42,072 nt of DNA from Hyphomicrobiales bacterium (GCA_947447895.1 CANFLM010000016.1:1-42072); one strand, 5' to 3'; positions 24,971 to 34,608 are shown, counted from the stretch's first letter. Program-made: numbers and translations. The notes: generated from the sequence alone by a model not told the origin.

Positions 24971-26251
24971 ATGACGATCACTCCGCATGATGCGCCGTTG
25001 AAAGATCTGTATGCCATTGGTGAAATCCCGCCGCTTGGCCATGTGCCGGCAAACATGTGGGCCTGGTCGATCCGCAAGGACCGCCACGGACCGCCCGAAC
25101 AGGCCATGCAGCTCGAAACGCTGCCGACATGGACAATCGGCGATGACGAGGTGCTGGTGCTGGTGATGGCGGCTGGCGTCAATTACAACGGGGTCTGGGC
25201 CGCCCTCGGCGAGCCGATCTCGGTGCTTGATGCCCACAAGACCCCCTATCATGTCGCCGGGTCCGATGCGTCGGGCATTGTCTGGGCGGTCGGCCGCAAG
25301 GTGCGCCGCTGGAAGGTGGGTGACGAAGTGGTCATCCACTGCAACCAGGATGACGGCGACGACGAGGAATGCAATGGCGGCGATCCGATGTTTTCCGCTT
25401 CGCAGCGCATCTGGGGCTACGAGACGCCGGACGGCTCCTTCTCGCAATTCTGCCGCGTGCAATCACGCCAGCTGATGCCGCGTCCGCGCCATCTGACCTG
25501 GGAAGAAAGCGCCTGCTACACCCTGACGCTGGCGACCGCCTACCGCATGCTGTTCGGCCACGCACCGCATATGGTGCGCCCGGGTGACAATGTGCTGGTA
25601 TGGGGCGCGTCGGGCGGGCTTGGCGTGTTCGGCCTGCAACTCTGCGCGGCTTCGGGGGCCAATGCGATCGGCGTGATTTCGGATGAATCCAAACGCGATT
25701 ATGTGCTGGGTCTGGGGGCCAAAGGCGTCATCAACCGCAAGGATTTCGACTGCTGGGGCCAGCTGCCCAAGGTCAATTCACCTGAATTCACCAGTTTCAT
25801 GGGCGAAGCCCGCAAATTCGGCAAAGCCATCTGGGATATTACCGGCAAGAAGGATGTCGATATTGTGTTCGAGCATCCCGGCGAGCAGACCTTTCCGGTC
25901 TCCACTTTCGTGGCCAAACGCGGCGGCATGATCGTGTTTTGCGCGGGCACGACGGGCTTCAACATCACCTTTGATGCCCGCTTTGTCTGGATGCGGCAAA
26001 AGCGGATCCAGGGCTCGCATTTCGCCCATCTCAAACAGGCCAGTGCGGCCAACCAATTCGTGATCGACCGCCGCATCGACCCCTGCATGAGCGAAGTGTT
26101 CGACTGGAACAACATTCCGCTGGCCCATACCAAAATGTGGAAAAACCAGCATGCACCGGGCAATATGGCGGTCCTGGTCAATGCCCAGCGCCCCGGTCTA
26201 CGCACCTTTGACGATGTGCTGGAAGCCCAGCCCCATCTTGCAACGCGCTGA
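24971..26251 (+). CDS. ccr: Crotonyl-CoA carboxylase/reductase
   Basis: Signature enzyme of the ethylmalonyl-CoA pathway: NADPH-dependent reductive carboxylation of crotonyl-CoA to ethylmalonyl-CoA. It has 426 aa and belongs to the medium-chain dehydrogenase fold. Characteristic segments are EIPPLGHVPANMWAWSIRKDRHG near the N-terminus, NYNGVWAALGEPI, the insertion with HCNQDDGDDEECNGGDPMFS, and the nucleotide site VWGASGGLGVFG. The ending RPGLRTFDDVLEA is also typical. GAGGAG lies 8 bases before the ATG. Divergent from ecm. Confidence 0.96.
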   Translation: MTITPHDAPLKDLYAIGEIPPLGHVPANMWAWSIRKDRHGPPEQAMQLETLPTWTIGDDEVLVLVMAAGVNYNGVWAALGEPISVLDAHKTPYHVAGSDASGIVWAVGRKVRRWKVGDEVVIHCNQDDGDDEECNGGDPMFSASQRIWGYETPDGSFSQFCRVQSRQLMPRPRHLTWEESACYTLTLATAYRMLFGHAPHMVRPGDNVLVWGASGGLGVFGLQLCAASGANAIGVISDESKRDYVLGLGAKGVINRKDFDCWGQLPKVNSPEFTSFMGEARKFGKAIWDITGKKDVDIVFEHPGEQTFPVSTFVAKRGGMIVFCAGTTGFNITFDARFVWMRQKRIQGSHFAHLKQASAANQFVIDRRIDPCMSEVFDWNNIPLAHTKMWKNQHAPGNMAVLVNAQRPGLRTFDDVLEAQPHLATR

Positions 26252-26385
26252 GGCGACACCAACGACCCATCGACTTGCACTGCGATCTTCTGGCTGGATC
26301 ACGCAATAAGAATTAGCCAGCGGGGTCACAACTCGGCTAAGAGAGGGGAACAATCCCCTCACCCTTGCTCGAGGATCCGCCGTCC

Positions 26386-27273
26386 ATGTCGCCCCATCAT
26401 CATTCGCTCGTCTTGCGACTGGCTCCGGTATTCTTTGTCTTGCTGTGGTCGACCGGCTGGATTGTCGCGCGCGCCTCTGTCGATCATGCCGACCCGCTGA
26501 CCTTTCTTGCCCTCCGCTTTCTGCTGGCAGGCACGGTGCTGGCCGTGATTGCCGTGGCTGCGGGGGCCAAATGGCCGCGCGGCAGGCATATGGTGCATGC
26601 CCTGGTCTCCGGGATTTTCCTGCACACCATCTATCTCGGCGGGGTCTGGTGGGCTATCCGCCATGGCCTGCCGGCCGTGATTTCCGGCCTGCTGGCTGCC
26701 ATCCAGCCGATTGCCACCGCGCTGCTGGCACCGGTGTTTCTGGGCGAACACATCACCCGCAGGCAATGGATCGGCATCGCGCTCGGCTTTTTCGGCATGT
26801 CCGCCGTGCTCGCGCCCAAGCTGCAGAGCCTCGGCCTTGATGCGCTGACCGCCGACATCATCCTGATCGGCATGAATGCCATCGGCATGCTGTCGGCCAC
26901 CATCGGCAGTTTCTACCAAAAGCGTTTTATCCCCTCGAGCGATCTGCGTACATTGAGCGTGCTGCAATATTGCGGGGCCTTTCTGACCGTGCTGCCTGCG
27001 GCCTATCTGCTCGAGCCGATGCATATCGAATGGACCGGCACCATGATCATCGTGATGGCCTGGTCTGTGCTTGCCATTTCGGTCGGCGCCATCGGGCTGT
27101 GGCTGTTCCTGATCCGCGAAGGCGAGGTATCGCGCGCTGCAGCCCTGATCTATCTGATCCCGCCCACCGTGGCCATCGAGAGTTTCTTCCTGTTCGGCGA
27201 ACAGCTGACGCTGGTACAAGCCGTCGGCATGGGCCTGTCGGTGCTGGGCGTGGCCCTGACCATCAAACGCTAG
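26386..27273 (+). CDS. EamA/DMT-family transporter
   Basis: A 295-aa inner-membrane protein with ten hydrophobic segments in two EamA repeats. The first repeat opens LAPVFFVLLWSTGWIVARASVDHADPLTFLALRF, and the family's AAIQPIATALLAPVFLGEHITRRQWIGIALGFFG follows; the second repeat has PPTVAIESFFLFGEQLT. The ATG at 26386 is chosen over a TTG at 26365 because GAGGAT precedes it. Its substrate is unknown. Its position between ccr and mcd suggests it could move an organic acid linked to the pathway, but this is only context. Confidence 0.88.
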   Translation: MSPHHHSLVLRLAPVFFVLLWSTGWIVARASVDHADPLTFLALRFLLAGTVLAVIAVAAGAKWPRGRHMVHALVSGIFLHTIYLGGVWWAIRHGLPAVISGLLAAIQPIATALLAPVFLGEHITRRQWIGIALGFFGMSAVLAPKLQSLGLDALTADIILIGMNAIGMLSATIGSFYQKRFIPSSDLRTLSVLQYCGAFLTVLPAAYLLEPMHIEWTGTMIIVMAWSVLAISVGAIGLWLFLIREGEVSRAAALIYLIPPTVAIESFFLFGEQLTLVQAVGMGLSVLGVALTIKR

Positions 27274-27404
27274 ACCTCATGCAATAGCCTGCCCCAGTCC
27301 TGGCATGGGGCGGCCTGTGATCCCTTGTCCTAAGACAAAGGGGGCATTGATTAGTGCAAGGCAGCAAGGCATGCTGCATTGCAACTTTTCGCAGGAACAC
27401 CGCC

Positions 27405-29090
27405 ATGACGAACCCAGCATCCGTGTCAGCAACCGCGTCCCCTGCCACCATTGTCTCGCAAGCCCGATTGGCGGCCGATACGGCGCGCCTTGTGCTGGAT
27501 CTGGCAACACGCAGCGTGCGCAGCCGCGTCAGTGTTGATGGCGCCCTGTCATCGGCTTTGCTCGAACAGGAGCAGCGCGCCACCCATGGTCTGGCCTGGC
27601 TGGCGACCTATAGCGAGGCGATCCGTGAATTGGCCGCCTATGGCGAGCGTCTTGAAAGCGAAGGCCGTCTGGGCGAGATCGAAGGCCTGCTGGTCGGCAT
27701 CGGCACCGGCGAATATCTGGCGCAAATCTTTGGCGGCATTCCGATGAGCCAGGGCGAGATGGTGCGGTTGGGTGATCTGGGCCTGTCGGCATCCTCGGTC
27801 GCGTCCTTCCTGACACCAGAGGTCGAGGCGCTGCTGCAAACCGGCAATAGCGCGCCGCATCGGGCCCGCCTTGTCACCCTGATGGGACAGCAACAGGGCG
27901 CAGCCACGGTGGGTGACCCCGGCCTTGACGAGACACTGGAATCCATCCGCTCGGAAATGCGCAAATTCGCGGCGGCTGAAGTCGAGCCCTTCGCCCATCA
28001 ATGGCATCTCGACAATGACTATATCCCGATGGAGGTGGTGGAAGGCTTGGCCGGCATGGGCGTGTTCGGCCTCACTCTGCCCGAGGAATTCGGCGGCATG
28101 GGACTGGGCAAGGAATCCATGTGCGTGGTCTCCGAGGAATTGTCGCGCGCCTATATCGGGGTCGGCTCGCTCGGCACCCGCTCGGAAATTGCCGCAGAAC
28201 TGATCCTGTGCGGCGGCACCGAGGAGCAGAAAGCCCATTGGTTGCCCCGCATCGGCAGCGGCGAAATCCTGCCTACCGCCGTCTTTACCGAGCCCAATAC
28301 CGGCTCCGATCTCGCCTCGTTGCGCACCCGCGCCGTCCGGTCGGGCGACACCTATCGCATCACCGGTAACAAGACATGGATCACCCATCCGGTCCGCGCC
28401 GATGTGATGACCATGCTGGTTCGCACCAATCCGGATGCACCGGGCTATAAGGGCCTGTCGATCCTGCTGGCCGAGAAGCCACGCGGCACCGATGCCGATC
28501 CCTTCCCCGTTGCGGGCCTGACGGGCGGGGAAATCGAAGTGCTCGGCTATCGCGGCATGAAGGAATATGAACTGGCCTTTGACGGCTTTGAAGTGCCCGC
28601 CGCCAATCTTCTGGGCGGCGAGGAAGGCAACGGGTTCAAACACCTGATGCAGACCTTTGAATCCGCCCGCATCCAGACAGCCGCCCGCGCGGTTGGCGTG
28701 GCCCAGTCGGCCCTCGATCTCGGCCTCCGCTATGCGCAGGACCGCGTGCAGTTCGGAAAGCCGCTGGTCGGTTTTCAGCGTGTTGCCGACAAGCTGGCGA
28801 TGATGGCGGTTGAAATCGCCATTGCCCGCCAGATGACCTATTATTCAGCCCGCGCCAAAGATGCCGGCAAACGTTGCGATCTGGAAGCGGGCATGGCCAA
28901 ACTGCTTGGAGCCCGTGTCGCCTGGGCGGCGGCCGACAATGCGCTGCAAATTCATGGCGGCAACGGATTTGCGCTGGAATATGCCATTTCGCGGGTGTTG
29001 TGCGATGCCCGCATCCTCAATATTTTCGAAGGCGCCGCCGAAATCCAGGCCCAGGTCATCGCCCGCCGCCTGCTCGAGGAGCGCAACTGA
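27405..29090 (+). CDS. mcd: (2S)-Methylsuccinyl-CoA dehydrogenase
   Basis: Acyl-CoA dehydrogenase-family flavoenzyme oxidising methylsuccinyl-CoA to mesaconyl-CoA; 561 aa. It is longer than ordinary acyl-CoA dehydrogenases because of an N-terminal domain of about 160 residues, which is typical of this enzyme. The dehydrogenase core has GVFGLTLPEEFGGMGLGKESMC, FTEPNTGSDLASLRTRA, RDRVQFGKPLVGFQ-like DRVQFGKPL, and the ending LQIHGGNGFALEYAISRVLCDARILNIFEGAAEIQ. AGGA precedes the ATG at 27405. Its product is the substrate-side partner of the hydratase at 2.8-3.8 kb. Its stop codon abuts the stop of the convergent acetyltransferase with no gap. Confidence 0.93.
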   Translation: MTNPASVSATASPATIVSQARLAADTARLVLDLATRSVRSRVSVDGALSSALLEQEQRATHGLAWLATYSEAIRELAAYGERLESEGRLGEIEGLLVGIGTGEYLAQIFGGIPMSQGEMVRLGDLGLSASSVASFLTPEVEALLQTGNSAPHRARLVTLMGQQQGAATVGDPGLDETLESIRSEMRKFAAAEVEPFAHQWHLDNDYIPMEVVEGLAGMGVFGLTLPEEFGGMGLGKESMCVVSEELSRAYIGVGSLGTRSEIAAELILCGGTEEQKAHWLPRIGSGEILPTAVFTEPNTGSDLASLRTRAVRSGDTYRITGNKTWITHPVRADVMTMLVRTNPDAPGYKGLSILLAEKPRGTDADPFPVAGLTGGEIEVLGYRGMKEYELAFDGFEVPAANLLGGEEGNGFKHLMQTFESARIQTAARAVGVAQSALDLGLRYAQDRVQFGKPLVGFQRVADKLAMMAVEIAIARQMTYYSARAKDAGKRCDLEAGMAKLLGARVAWAAADNALQIHGGNGFALEYAISRVLCDARILNIFEGAAEIQAQVIARRLLEERN

Positions 29091-29543
29091 TCAACCGATC
29101 GTCTTGCGCATCAGGATGCGGTCATAGCCATTCACGATGGCGTGATCATATTCGACAAAGCCAAGATGTCTGTAGATCGCGCGGGTCTTGTGCATGAGGC
29201 GGTTGGTCGAGAGCGTGACCGCATCACCATCCTGCTCTTGTGCCAGCCTTTCGGCCCAGGCAATCAGTTTTTTCCCGATGCCCGCGCCCTGACATAGGGG
29301 ATGCGTTGCAAGAGTATCGATACAAAATTCTTGCCCGGTTATGTCTATCACCAGGACACCGGCAAGCTGTGCATCCGCGACCGCGATATAGACCCTGCTC
29401 TGGCTGATCAGGGATTGATAATCTTCAAGCATCGGTTGCGGCTGCTGCCCGATGACAGCAATATAATCAATAAAGGCACGGCAGACACAGTCGGTCACAC
29501 CCGCGGCATCAGCGGAAACTGCAAGGCGGATCGTGGTCTGCAT
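29091..29543 (-). CDS. GNAT-family N-acetyltransferase
   Basis: A 150-aa GNAT acetyltransferase. The acetyl-CoA site is HPLCQGAGIGKKLIAWAE (Q/RxxGxG/A pattern), followed by TLSTN and the terminal YRHLGFVEYDH typical of the fold. The acceptor substrate is unknown. The ATG at 29543 is preferred; a GTG six bases upstream is possible. Base composition here is lower in GC than the neighbours and the gene lies beside a restriction-gene fragment and a tRNA, so it may have arrived by transfer. Confidence 0.87.
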   Translation of the reverse strand: MQTTIRLAVSADAAGVTDCVCRAFIDYIAVIGQQPQPMLEDYQSLISQSRVYIAVADAQLAGVLVIDITGQEFCIDTLATHPLCQGAGIGKKLIAWAERLAQEQDGDAVTLSTNRLMHKTRAIYRHLGFVEYDHAIVNGYDRILMRKTIG

Positions 29544-29569
29544 GTTCACAATTCCAAGACAAGGGTTTG

Positions 29570-29866
29570 ATGCAAAGCTCTGACCATCGGCTCAACAAAG
29601 CCGAGCGTGAGACACAAAACCGTGTGATCAAACTGTTCACTGAGCGATTGGGTTATCGCTATCTGGGTGACAAGACAGACACGGACAACAGCTGCATCGA
29701 AGAAGCTGTGTTGATCGCTTGGCTGGAAAAGCGCGGATATGATCAGCAACATATCAATCGTGCGGTTGAACATGCCAGCATATATGCTCAGCTGGAACAT
29801 TGCGCGATTGCGAGCTGGGAACCCTCACAAGCTAATCTCACACACTATGTCGCTGATTTGAGATGA
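29570..29866 (+). pseudogene. Truncated 5' fragment of a type I restriction endonuclease (hsdR) gene
   Basis: A 98-aa reading frame whose first 68 residues match the start of HsdR: HRLNKAERETQNRVIKLFTERLGYRYLGD, then CIEEAVLIAWLEKRGYDQQHINRAV. Normal HsdR subunits are around 1,000 aa. After residue 68 the sequence stops resembling HsdR and ends within 30 residues. No hsdM or hsdS is present. AAGGG precedes the ATG, so a short peptide could be made, but no endonuclease or motor domain remains. I treat it as a remnant left by a deletion. Confidence 0.82.
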
Positions 29867-29882
29867 GAGCAAGTGCTGGCAG

Positions 29883-29911
29883 AAAAGTAGCATAGTGGGT
29901 GTGTATGCTAC
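29883..29911 (-). terminator. Probable terminator downstream of tRNA-Thr
   Basis: On the minus strand GTAGCATA and TATGCTAC (29887-29894 and 29904-29911) form a perfect 8-bp stem with a 9-base loop, followed by TTTTCT. It lies 49 bp beyond the 3' end of the tRNA gene. Confidence 0.65.
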
Positions 29912-29959
29912 AAAACCGCAGCTAACGATCACATAAGCTATTGAAAAGACTGAGGGAAA

Positions 29960-30034
<75 letters not shown>

Positions 30035-30350
30035 AAGGGATAAGCTCCCTAAGCGGCGCGGACACTGCCACAAGGTAGCCCGTCACGCAACCGTCTAGCC
30101 GGATTTATTTTCATTTTTATCAAGAAAGATGCCCGCCAATCCGGTTTGATCCGGCCGGACCGGGTCATTTCGGTCTCTTTCGGCAAGCTTTTACGGGGCT
30201 GGGCAGCGGCGGCACATGATCACGACACTTGTCAGGATCGGGAGATCGGCTTAGGGATTTGATCATGATGGCCGCGGTCGAATCGTCCTTGTCTGCAATG
30301 GATGGGTCCGGCGGGGCGGAGACCGGTTGAAGCGGGTTGTGGACAGGCGA
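30035..30350 (+). other. 316-bp gap between tRNA-Thr and the murA cluster
   Basis: It must contain the tRNA promoter (minus) and the promoter for the small protein and murA (plus). An AT-rich stretch lies around 30103-30125. I see no gene, strong hairpin with T-run, or repeat. A minus-strand frame crossing into murA has no family features. Confidence 0.5.
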
Positions 30351-30548
30351 ATGACGGATCAAGCCTTGCGGCGAAAACAGCGTTTGGCGGCGGCCTTGCG
30401 TGAAAATCTCAAGCGCCGCAAAGCCCAGCAGCGCGTGCGGTCCGTGCCAGAACCATCGGGACCTGATGCGACGGCAACAGCCCCGCAAGCCACTACGCCG
30501 GACGATGCCGGACGCATCACAAGCCTTGCTCCAACGGGCGATCGTTGA
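30351..30548 (+). CDS. Small basic protein upstream of murA
   Basis: A 65-aa frame starting [20 protein letters not shown], very rich in Arg and Lys over its first 32 residues ([15 protein letters not shown]) with a Pro/Ala/Thr-rich tail. Short proteins of this pattern, (M)TDxxxxRKxRLAxALRxNLxRRKAQ, are common in alphaproteobacteria near this locus. Function is unknown; the predicted helix could bind nucleic acid. It ends 25 bp before the murA start, co-directional. Codon bias is similar to its neighbours. Confidence 0.68.
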   Translation: MTDQALRRKQRLAAALRENLKRRKAQQRVRSVPEPSGPDATATAPQATTPDDAGRITSLAPTGDR

Positions 30549-30573
30549 GCATGTTGAACAGGATGAAGTGACG

Positions 30574-31869
30574 ATGGATCGTATCCGGATTGTCGGTGGA
30601 CACCCGCTCATTGGCTCGCTGACCATCGGTGGCGCGAAAAACGCCGCCCTGCCGCTGATGATTGCCAGCCTGCTGACGCGTGAAACCCTGACGCTCCATA
30701 ATGTGCCCCGCCTGTCGGATGTGCGGCAATTGCTGCGCATCATCGGCAATCACGGCGTCGATGCCGCCATCGGCGGCAAACGGCTGGGCCAGAGCGAGGA
30801 CCAGGGCGACAGCATCACGCTGTCGGCACGCGATATTGTCGACACGACCGCCCCTTACGAACTGGTCTCGCGGATGCGGGCCAGTTTCTGGGTCATTGCG
30901 CCCCTGCTGGCGCGGATGGGCGAGGCGCGCGTGTCACTGCCCGGCGGCTGCGCGATCGGCACGCGTCCGGTCGACCTGCTGCTGATGGCACTGGAAGCAT
31001 TGGGCGCGGACATCGAGATTGAAAACGGCTATGTGGTCGCCCGTGCGCCCGACGGCCTGCGCGGTGGGCATATCGTTTTCCCCAAGGTGACAGTGGGCGG
31101 CACCCATACGGCGCTGATGGCGGCGGTGCTGGCCCGCGGCGATACGGTGATCGACGGGGCGGCACGCGAACCCGAAGTGGTCGATCTGGCCGATTGCCTG
31201 ATCAAGATGGGGGCCAAAATCACCGGGGCCGGCACCAGCCGGATCGAGGTCGAAGGCGTTGGCCAGTTGGGGGGCGCCCATCACACGGTGCTGCCGGACC
31301 GGATCGAGACAGGCACCTATGCCATGGCCGTGGCCATGACGGGGGGCGATGTGCTGCTCGAAGGCGCCCGCGCCGATCTGCTGCAATCGGCCCTTGATGT
31401 GCTCGCCAAAACCGGCACTGACATTCTCGCCGATGACCAGGGCATCCGCATCCGCCGTCAGACCGGTGCCATCATGCCGATTGATGTCGCCACCGCACCG
31501 TTCCCGGGATTTCCAACCGATCTGCAGGCCCAGTTCATGGCCCTGATGACGCGCGCCCAGGGCACCTCGCATATCCGTGAAACCATTTTCGAAAACCGCT
31601 TCATGCATGTGCAGGAACTGGCCCGTCTGGGCGCCCAGATCAGGCTCGACGGCGATACGGCGATTGTCGAAGGCCGCAACAGGCTGAAAGGCGCGCCGGT
31701 GATGGCGACCGATCTGCGTGCCTCGGTGTCGCTGGTTATCGCCGGACTGGCCGCGGAAGGCGAAACCACCGTCCACCGAGTCTACCATCTGGATCGCGGT
31801 TTTGAAGCACTGGAAAAGAAACTCGCCCGCTGCGGCGCGGAAATCGAACGTCTTTCCAGCGACGGCTGA
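30574..31869 (+). CDS. murA: UDP-N-acetylglucosamine 1-carboxyvinyltransferase MurA
   Basis: First committed enzyme of peptidoglycan synthesis, transferring enolpyruvate from PEP to UDP-GlcNAc in the cytosol; 431 aa. The N-terminal GGAKNAALP contains the catalytic Lys-Asn pair. The flexible loop carries the PEP-binding Cys126 in [13 protein letters not shown], the residue targeted by fosfomycin. The late [12 protein letters not shown] and [15 protein letters not shown] are family-typical. The ATG at 30574 matches the normal N-terminus and an AGGATG site lies upstream. First large gene of the murA - DUF2948 - hisD cluster. Confidence 0.96.
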   Translation: MDRIRIVGGHPLIGSLTIGGAKNAALPLMIASLLTRETLTLHNVPRLSDVRQLLRIIGNHGVDAAIGGKRLGQSEDQGDSITLSARDIVDTTAPYELVSRMRASFWVIAPLLARMGEARVSLPGGCAIGTRPVDLLLMALEALGADIEIENGYVVARAPDGLRGGHIVFPKVTVGGTHTALMAAVLARGDTVIDGAAREPEVVDLADCLIKMGAKITGAGTSRIEVEGVGQLGGAHHTVLPDRIETGTYAMAVAMTGGDVLLEGARADLLQSALDVLAKTGTDILADDQGIRIRRQTGAIMPIDVATAPFPGFPTDLQAQFMALMTRAQGTSHIRETIFENRFMHVQELARLGAQIRLDGDTAIVEGRNRLKGAPVMATDLRASVSLVIAGLAAEGETTVHRVYHLDRGFEALEKKLARCGAEIERLSSDG

Positions 31870-31949
31870 TCCGGCCTTCCCCTAAGGCCGCGGTTGCCGC
31901 AAACGCCATAGGGCGTTAACAAGAGCCTGTTGCGGATCAAAGGAATGCC

Positions 31950-32372
31950 ATGACCCATCGCCCAGGCCCGATACAGAATGACGATTTGAAGCTGATGGCC
32001 ATCGACAGCGAGGATCTTGCTGTGTTTTCCGCCCATTTGCAGGATGCCGAATTGCGCGTCGACCAGATTGCCTTTCTGCCGAAGCAGAAGCGCTTTGCCT
32101 TTGTGGCCGAACGGCTCGACCGCCAGACCGTGCCACCCACCCGCAAAAGCACCGGCGTGCATTTCGAAGGGGTGACCCAGGCCCGACAACAGAACATCAC
32201 CCCTCAGCAAGGCGGCCAGACGCTGCATCTGCTGGCGGTGACATTTACACCCGGTGCGGCCCCTGCGGGGCAGGTTATCCTGCATTGCACGCAAGGTCAG
32301 CTGATCAAACTGGATGTCGCGTTTTTGGAAGCTGCGCTGGCCGATCTGCCGGCCGACAGCAAGGAGATATGA
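31950..32372 (+). CDS. DUF2948 family protein
   Basis: A 140-aa protein of the DUF2948 family. It opens with NDDLKLMAIDSEDLAVFSAHLQDAELRVDQIAF, followed by RFAFVAERLD and a C-terminal LHCTQGQLIKLDVAFLEAALADL. The function is unknown. The gene is regularly found between murA and hisD in the Hyphomicrobiales. Its stop overlaps an alternative hisD start, and the AAGGAG for hisD lies within its last codons, so the two are translationally coupled. Confidence 0.88.
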   Translation: MTHRPGPIQNDDLKLMAIDSEDLAVFSAHLQDAELRVDQIAFLPKQKRFAFVAERLDRQTVPPTRKSTGVHFEGVTQARQQNITPQQGGQTLHLLAVTFTPGAAPAGQVILHCTQGQLIKLDVAFLEAALADLPADSKEI

Positions 32373-32374
32373 TC

Positions 32375-33670
32375 ATGGTTACCCGTCTCTCGAGCCGTGC
32401 GGACTCTTTTGCGGAGGACTTTGCCCAATTGCTCGCCATGAAACGCGAGGTCTCCGAAGAGGTCGATACCGTTGTCCGCGACATCATTGCCGATGTGCGC
32501 CAGCGTGGCGATGCGGCTCTGGTCGATTACACGCAGCGGTTCGACCGCTTGCAGATCACTGCAGGTCAATTGCGCGTGACCCGCGCCGAGATCGAAGCGG
32601 CGATCAGGCAATGCGATCCCGAAACGCTCGAGGCCCTGAAGCTGGCCCATGCCCGCATCAAAAGCCACCATGCCCGCCAACTGCCCAAGGATGACCGCTA
32701 CCGGGATTCGATCGGCGTCGAACTGGGCCACCGCTGGACAGCCATCGAGGCCGTCGGTCTCTATGTGCCCGGCGGCACGGCCAGCTATCCCTCGTCCGTA
32801 TTGATGAATGCGGTGCCAGCCCAGGTGGCCGGTGTGCCGCGCATTGTCATGGTGGTGCCGACACCCGACGGGCAGCTCAATCCGCTGGTGCTGGCCGCGG
32901 CCGATATGGCCGGCGTCTCGGAAATCTACCGCATCGGCGGCGCGCAGGCTGTCGCTGCCCTCGCCTATGGCACGGCCTCGATTGCGCCGGTGGCCAAAAT
33001 CGTCGGCCCCGGCAATGCCTATGTGGCGGCGGCCAAGCGGCGGGTGTTCGGTCAGGTCGGCATCGACATGATCGCCGGACCGTCGGAAGTGGTGGTGCTG
33101 GCCGACCACCATGCCAATCCCGATTGGGTTGCGGCCGATCTGCTCGCGCAGGCCGAACATGATACGGCGGCCCAATCCATCCTGATCACGGATTCACCGG
33201 CATTGGCGGATGCGGTCATTGTGGCGGTCGAAGGCCGCCTCAAGACCCTGCCACGGCGCGACATTGCCAGCGCAAGCTGGCGCGATTTCGGGGCGGTGAT
33301 CACGGTCGACAGTCTGGAACAGGCGATCCCGCTGGTGGACCGGCTGGCCCCCGAGCATCTCGAAATCGAGGCCGCGCAAGCCGAGGAACTGGCCGCAGCA
33401 ATCCGCAATGCCGGCGCGATTTTCATCGGCGCGCATACGCCCGAAGCCATCGGCGATTATGTCGGCGGCAGCAACCATGTCCTGCCGACAGCCCGATCGG
33501 CCCGCTTCTCCTCGGGCCTTGGCGTGCTGGATTTCATGAAGCGGACATCCTTGCTCAAATGCGATGCCGATGCGTTGCGGATCATCGGTCCTGCGGCGGT
33601 CGCGCTGGGCAAGGCCGAAGGGCTGGATGGCCATGCGCTTTCGGTCTCCACGCGTTTGAATTTGGGATGA
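32375..33670 (+). CDS. hisD: Histidinol dehydrogenase HisD
   Basis: Zinc enzyme that catalyses the last two oxidations of histidine synthesis; 431 aa. Visible motifs are GLYVPGGTASYPSSVLMNAVPA, the metal-site LLAQAEHDTAAQ (Gln and His ligands), LAPEHLEIEAAQ with the catalytic Glu-His, VGGSNHVLPT, and the terminal histidine in GLDGHALSVSTRL. AAGGAG sits 8 bases before the ATG at 32375, which decides against the ATG at 32369. It follows DUF2948 and precedes UPF0262. Confidence 0.96.
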   Translation: MVTRLSSRADSFAEDFAQLLAMKREVSEEVDTVVRDIIADVRQRGDAALVDYTQRFDRLQITAGQLRVTRAEIEAAIRQCDPETLEALKLAHARIKSHHARQLPKDDRYRDSIGVELGHRWTAIEAVGLYVPGGTASYPSSVLMNAVPAQVAGVPRIVMVVPTPDGQLNPLVLAAADMAGVSEIYRIGGAQAVAALAYGTASIAPVAKIVGPGNAYVAAAKRRVFGQVGIDMIAGPSEVVVLADHHANPDWVAADLLAQAEHDTAAQSILITDSPALADAVIVAVEGRLKTLPRRDIASASWRDFGAVITVDSLEQAIPLVDRLAPEHLEIEAAQAEELAAAIRNAGAIFIGAHTPEAIGDYVGGSNHVLPTARSARFSSGLGVLDFMKRTSLLKCDADALRIIGPAAVALGKAEGLDGHALSVSTRLNLG

Positions 33671-33676
33671 GGCGCG

Positions 33677-34156
33677 ATGACTGGAACGCAACGGCACGCG
33701 CTGGCCTCCATCGCGCTTGACGAGGTCTCGATCGGCCGCACCACGCCGGAAAAGGAGCACGAGCGGGCGGTGGCGATCTATGACCTGATCGAGGCCAACC
33801 ACTTTGCGCTTCCCGGCCACGAGGGCGGCCCCTATGCCCTGACGCTGTCGATGATCGACAACAAACTGTCCTTCGATATCCGCAACGAAAGCGGCGACCG
33901 GCTGATCACCCATGTGCTCTCGCTCACCCCGTTCCGCAGGGTGATGCGCGACTATTTCATGATTTGCGAAAGCTATTACGAGGCCATCCGCACCGCCAGT
34001 CCGACCCAGATCGAAGCCATCGATATGGGGCGCCGCGGCCTGCACAATGAGGCGGCGGAATTGCTGACCGAACGCCTGCAAGGCAAGGTCGAACTGGATT
34101 TCAACACCTCGCGCCGTCTCTTCACCCTCATTGCCGCCCTGCACTGGAAAGGCTGA
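33677..34156 (+). CDS. UPF0262 family protein
   Basis: A 159-aa protein of the UPF0262 family. Recognisable features are the opening I-AL-DE pattern ([27 protein letters not shown]), FDIRNESG and [23 protein letters not shown], and [17 protein letters not shown] near the end. Function is unknown. It starts 6 bp after hisD and ends 5 bp before the phosphatase gene, an arrangement common in alphaproteobacteria. Confidence 0.92.
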   Translation: MTGTQRHALASIALDEVSIGRTTPEKEHERAVAIYDLIEANHFALPGHEGGPYALTLSMIDNKLSFDIRNESGDRLITHVLSLTPFRRVMRDYFMICESYYEAIRTASPTQIEAIDMGRRGLHNEAAELLTERLQGKVELDFNTSRRLFTLIAALHWKG

Positions 34157-34161
34157 GGGGC

Positions 34162-34608
34162 ATGGACACCCAAAAGGGCCGACACATCCAAGCCGTGCTG
34201 TTTGCCTGTGGCTTCAACGTCATCCGTTCGCCGATGGCCGAAGCGATTGCCCGCCATTTTTTCGGCCGCACGCTGTATATCCAGTCGGCCGGTGTGACCA
34301 AGGGTACCGTGGACCCCTTCACCATTGCCGTTCTGGAAGAAATCGGCATCGATGCCAGCAAGCACAAACCGCGCACCATCGAAGAGCTGGATGACTGGGA
34401 AGGGTTGAATTTCGACCTGATCATCTCGTTGAGCCCCGAAGCGCATCACAAGGCGCTGGAACTGACCCGCACGGTCTCGGCCGATGTCGAATATTGGCCG
34501 GTGGCAGACCCCTCGCTGACCCAGGGCTCGCGCGACCAGATGCTCGATGCCTATCGCGAAGTGCGTGACCAGCTCGTGCGCAAGATCACCGCCCGCTTGC
34601 GCGATTGA
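34162..34608 (+). CDS. Low-molecular-weight protein tyrosine phosphatase family protein
   Basis: A 148-aa protein of the LMW-PTP/arsenate reductase fold. The phosphate loop is Cys16-GFNVI-Arg22 followed by Ser (C-X5-R-S), and the general acid is Asp116 in VADPSL. Family members in this genomic position are annotated as LMW phosphatases; the target is unknown. The loop's GFNVI sequence differs from the classical GNICR type, so substrate preference may differ. Last gene of the murA-hisD cluster. The usual following genes (infA, maf) are not present here. Confidence 0.88.
   Translation: MDTQKGRHIQAVLFACGFNVIRSPMAEAIARHFFGRTLYIQSAGVTKGTVDPFTIAVLEEIGIDASKHKPRTIEELDDWEGLNFDLIISLSPEAHHKALELTRTVSADVEYWPVADPSLTQGSRDQMLDAYREVRDQLVRKITARLRD

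Noticed and set aside
22658..25462. A 934-codon version of the ethylmalonyl-CoA mutase
   Set aside because: The extra N-terminal 263 codons run through the divergent promoter and antisense to ccr and have no family match; the ATG at 24673 gives the normal enzyme.
27290..27345. Hairpins upstream of mcd (GCCCCA/TGGGGC and CTTGTC/GACAAAG)
   Set aside because: Short or imperfect stems without T-runs; not supported as a terminator or riboswitch.
30165..30749. A 194-codon minus-strand frame over the start of murA
   Set aside because: It is antisense to murA and the small basic protein, is rich in Arg/Ser/Pro as expected of a shadow frame, and shows no domain.
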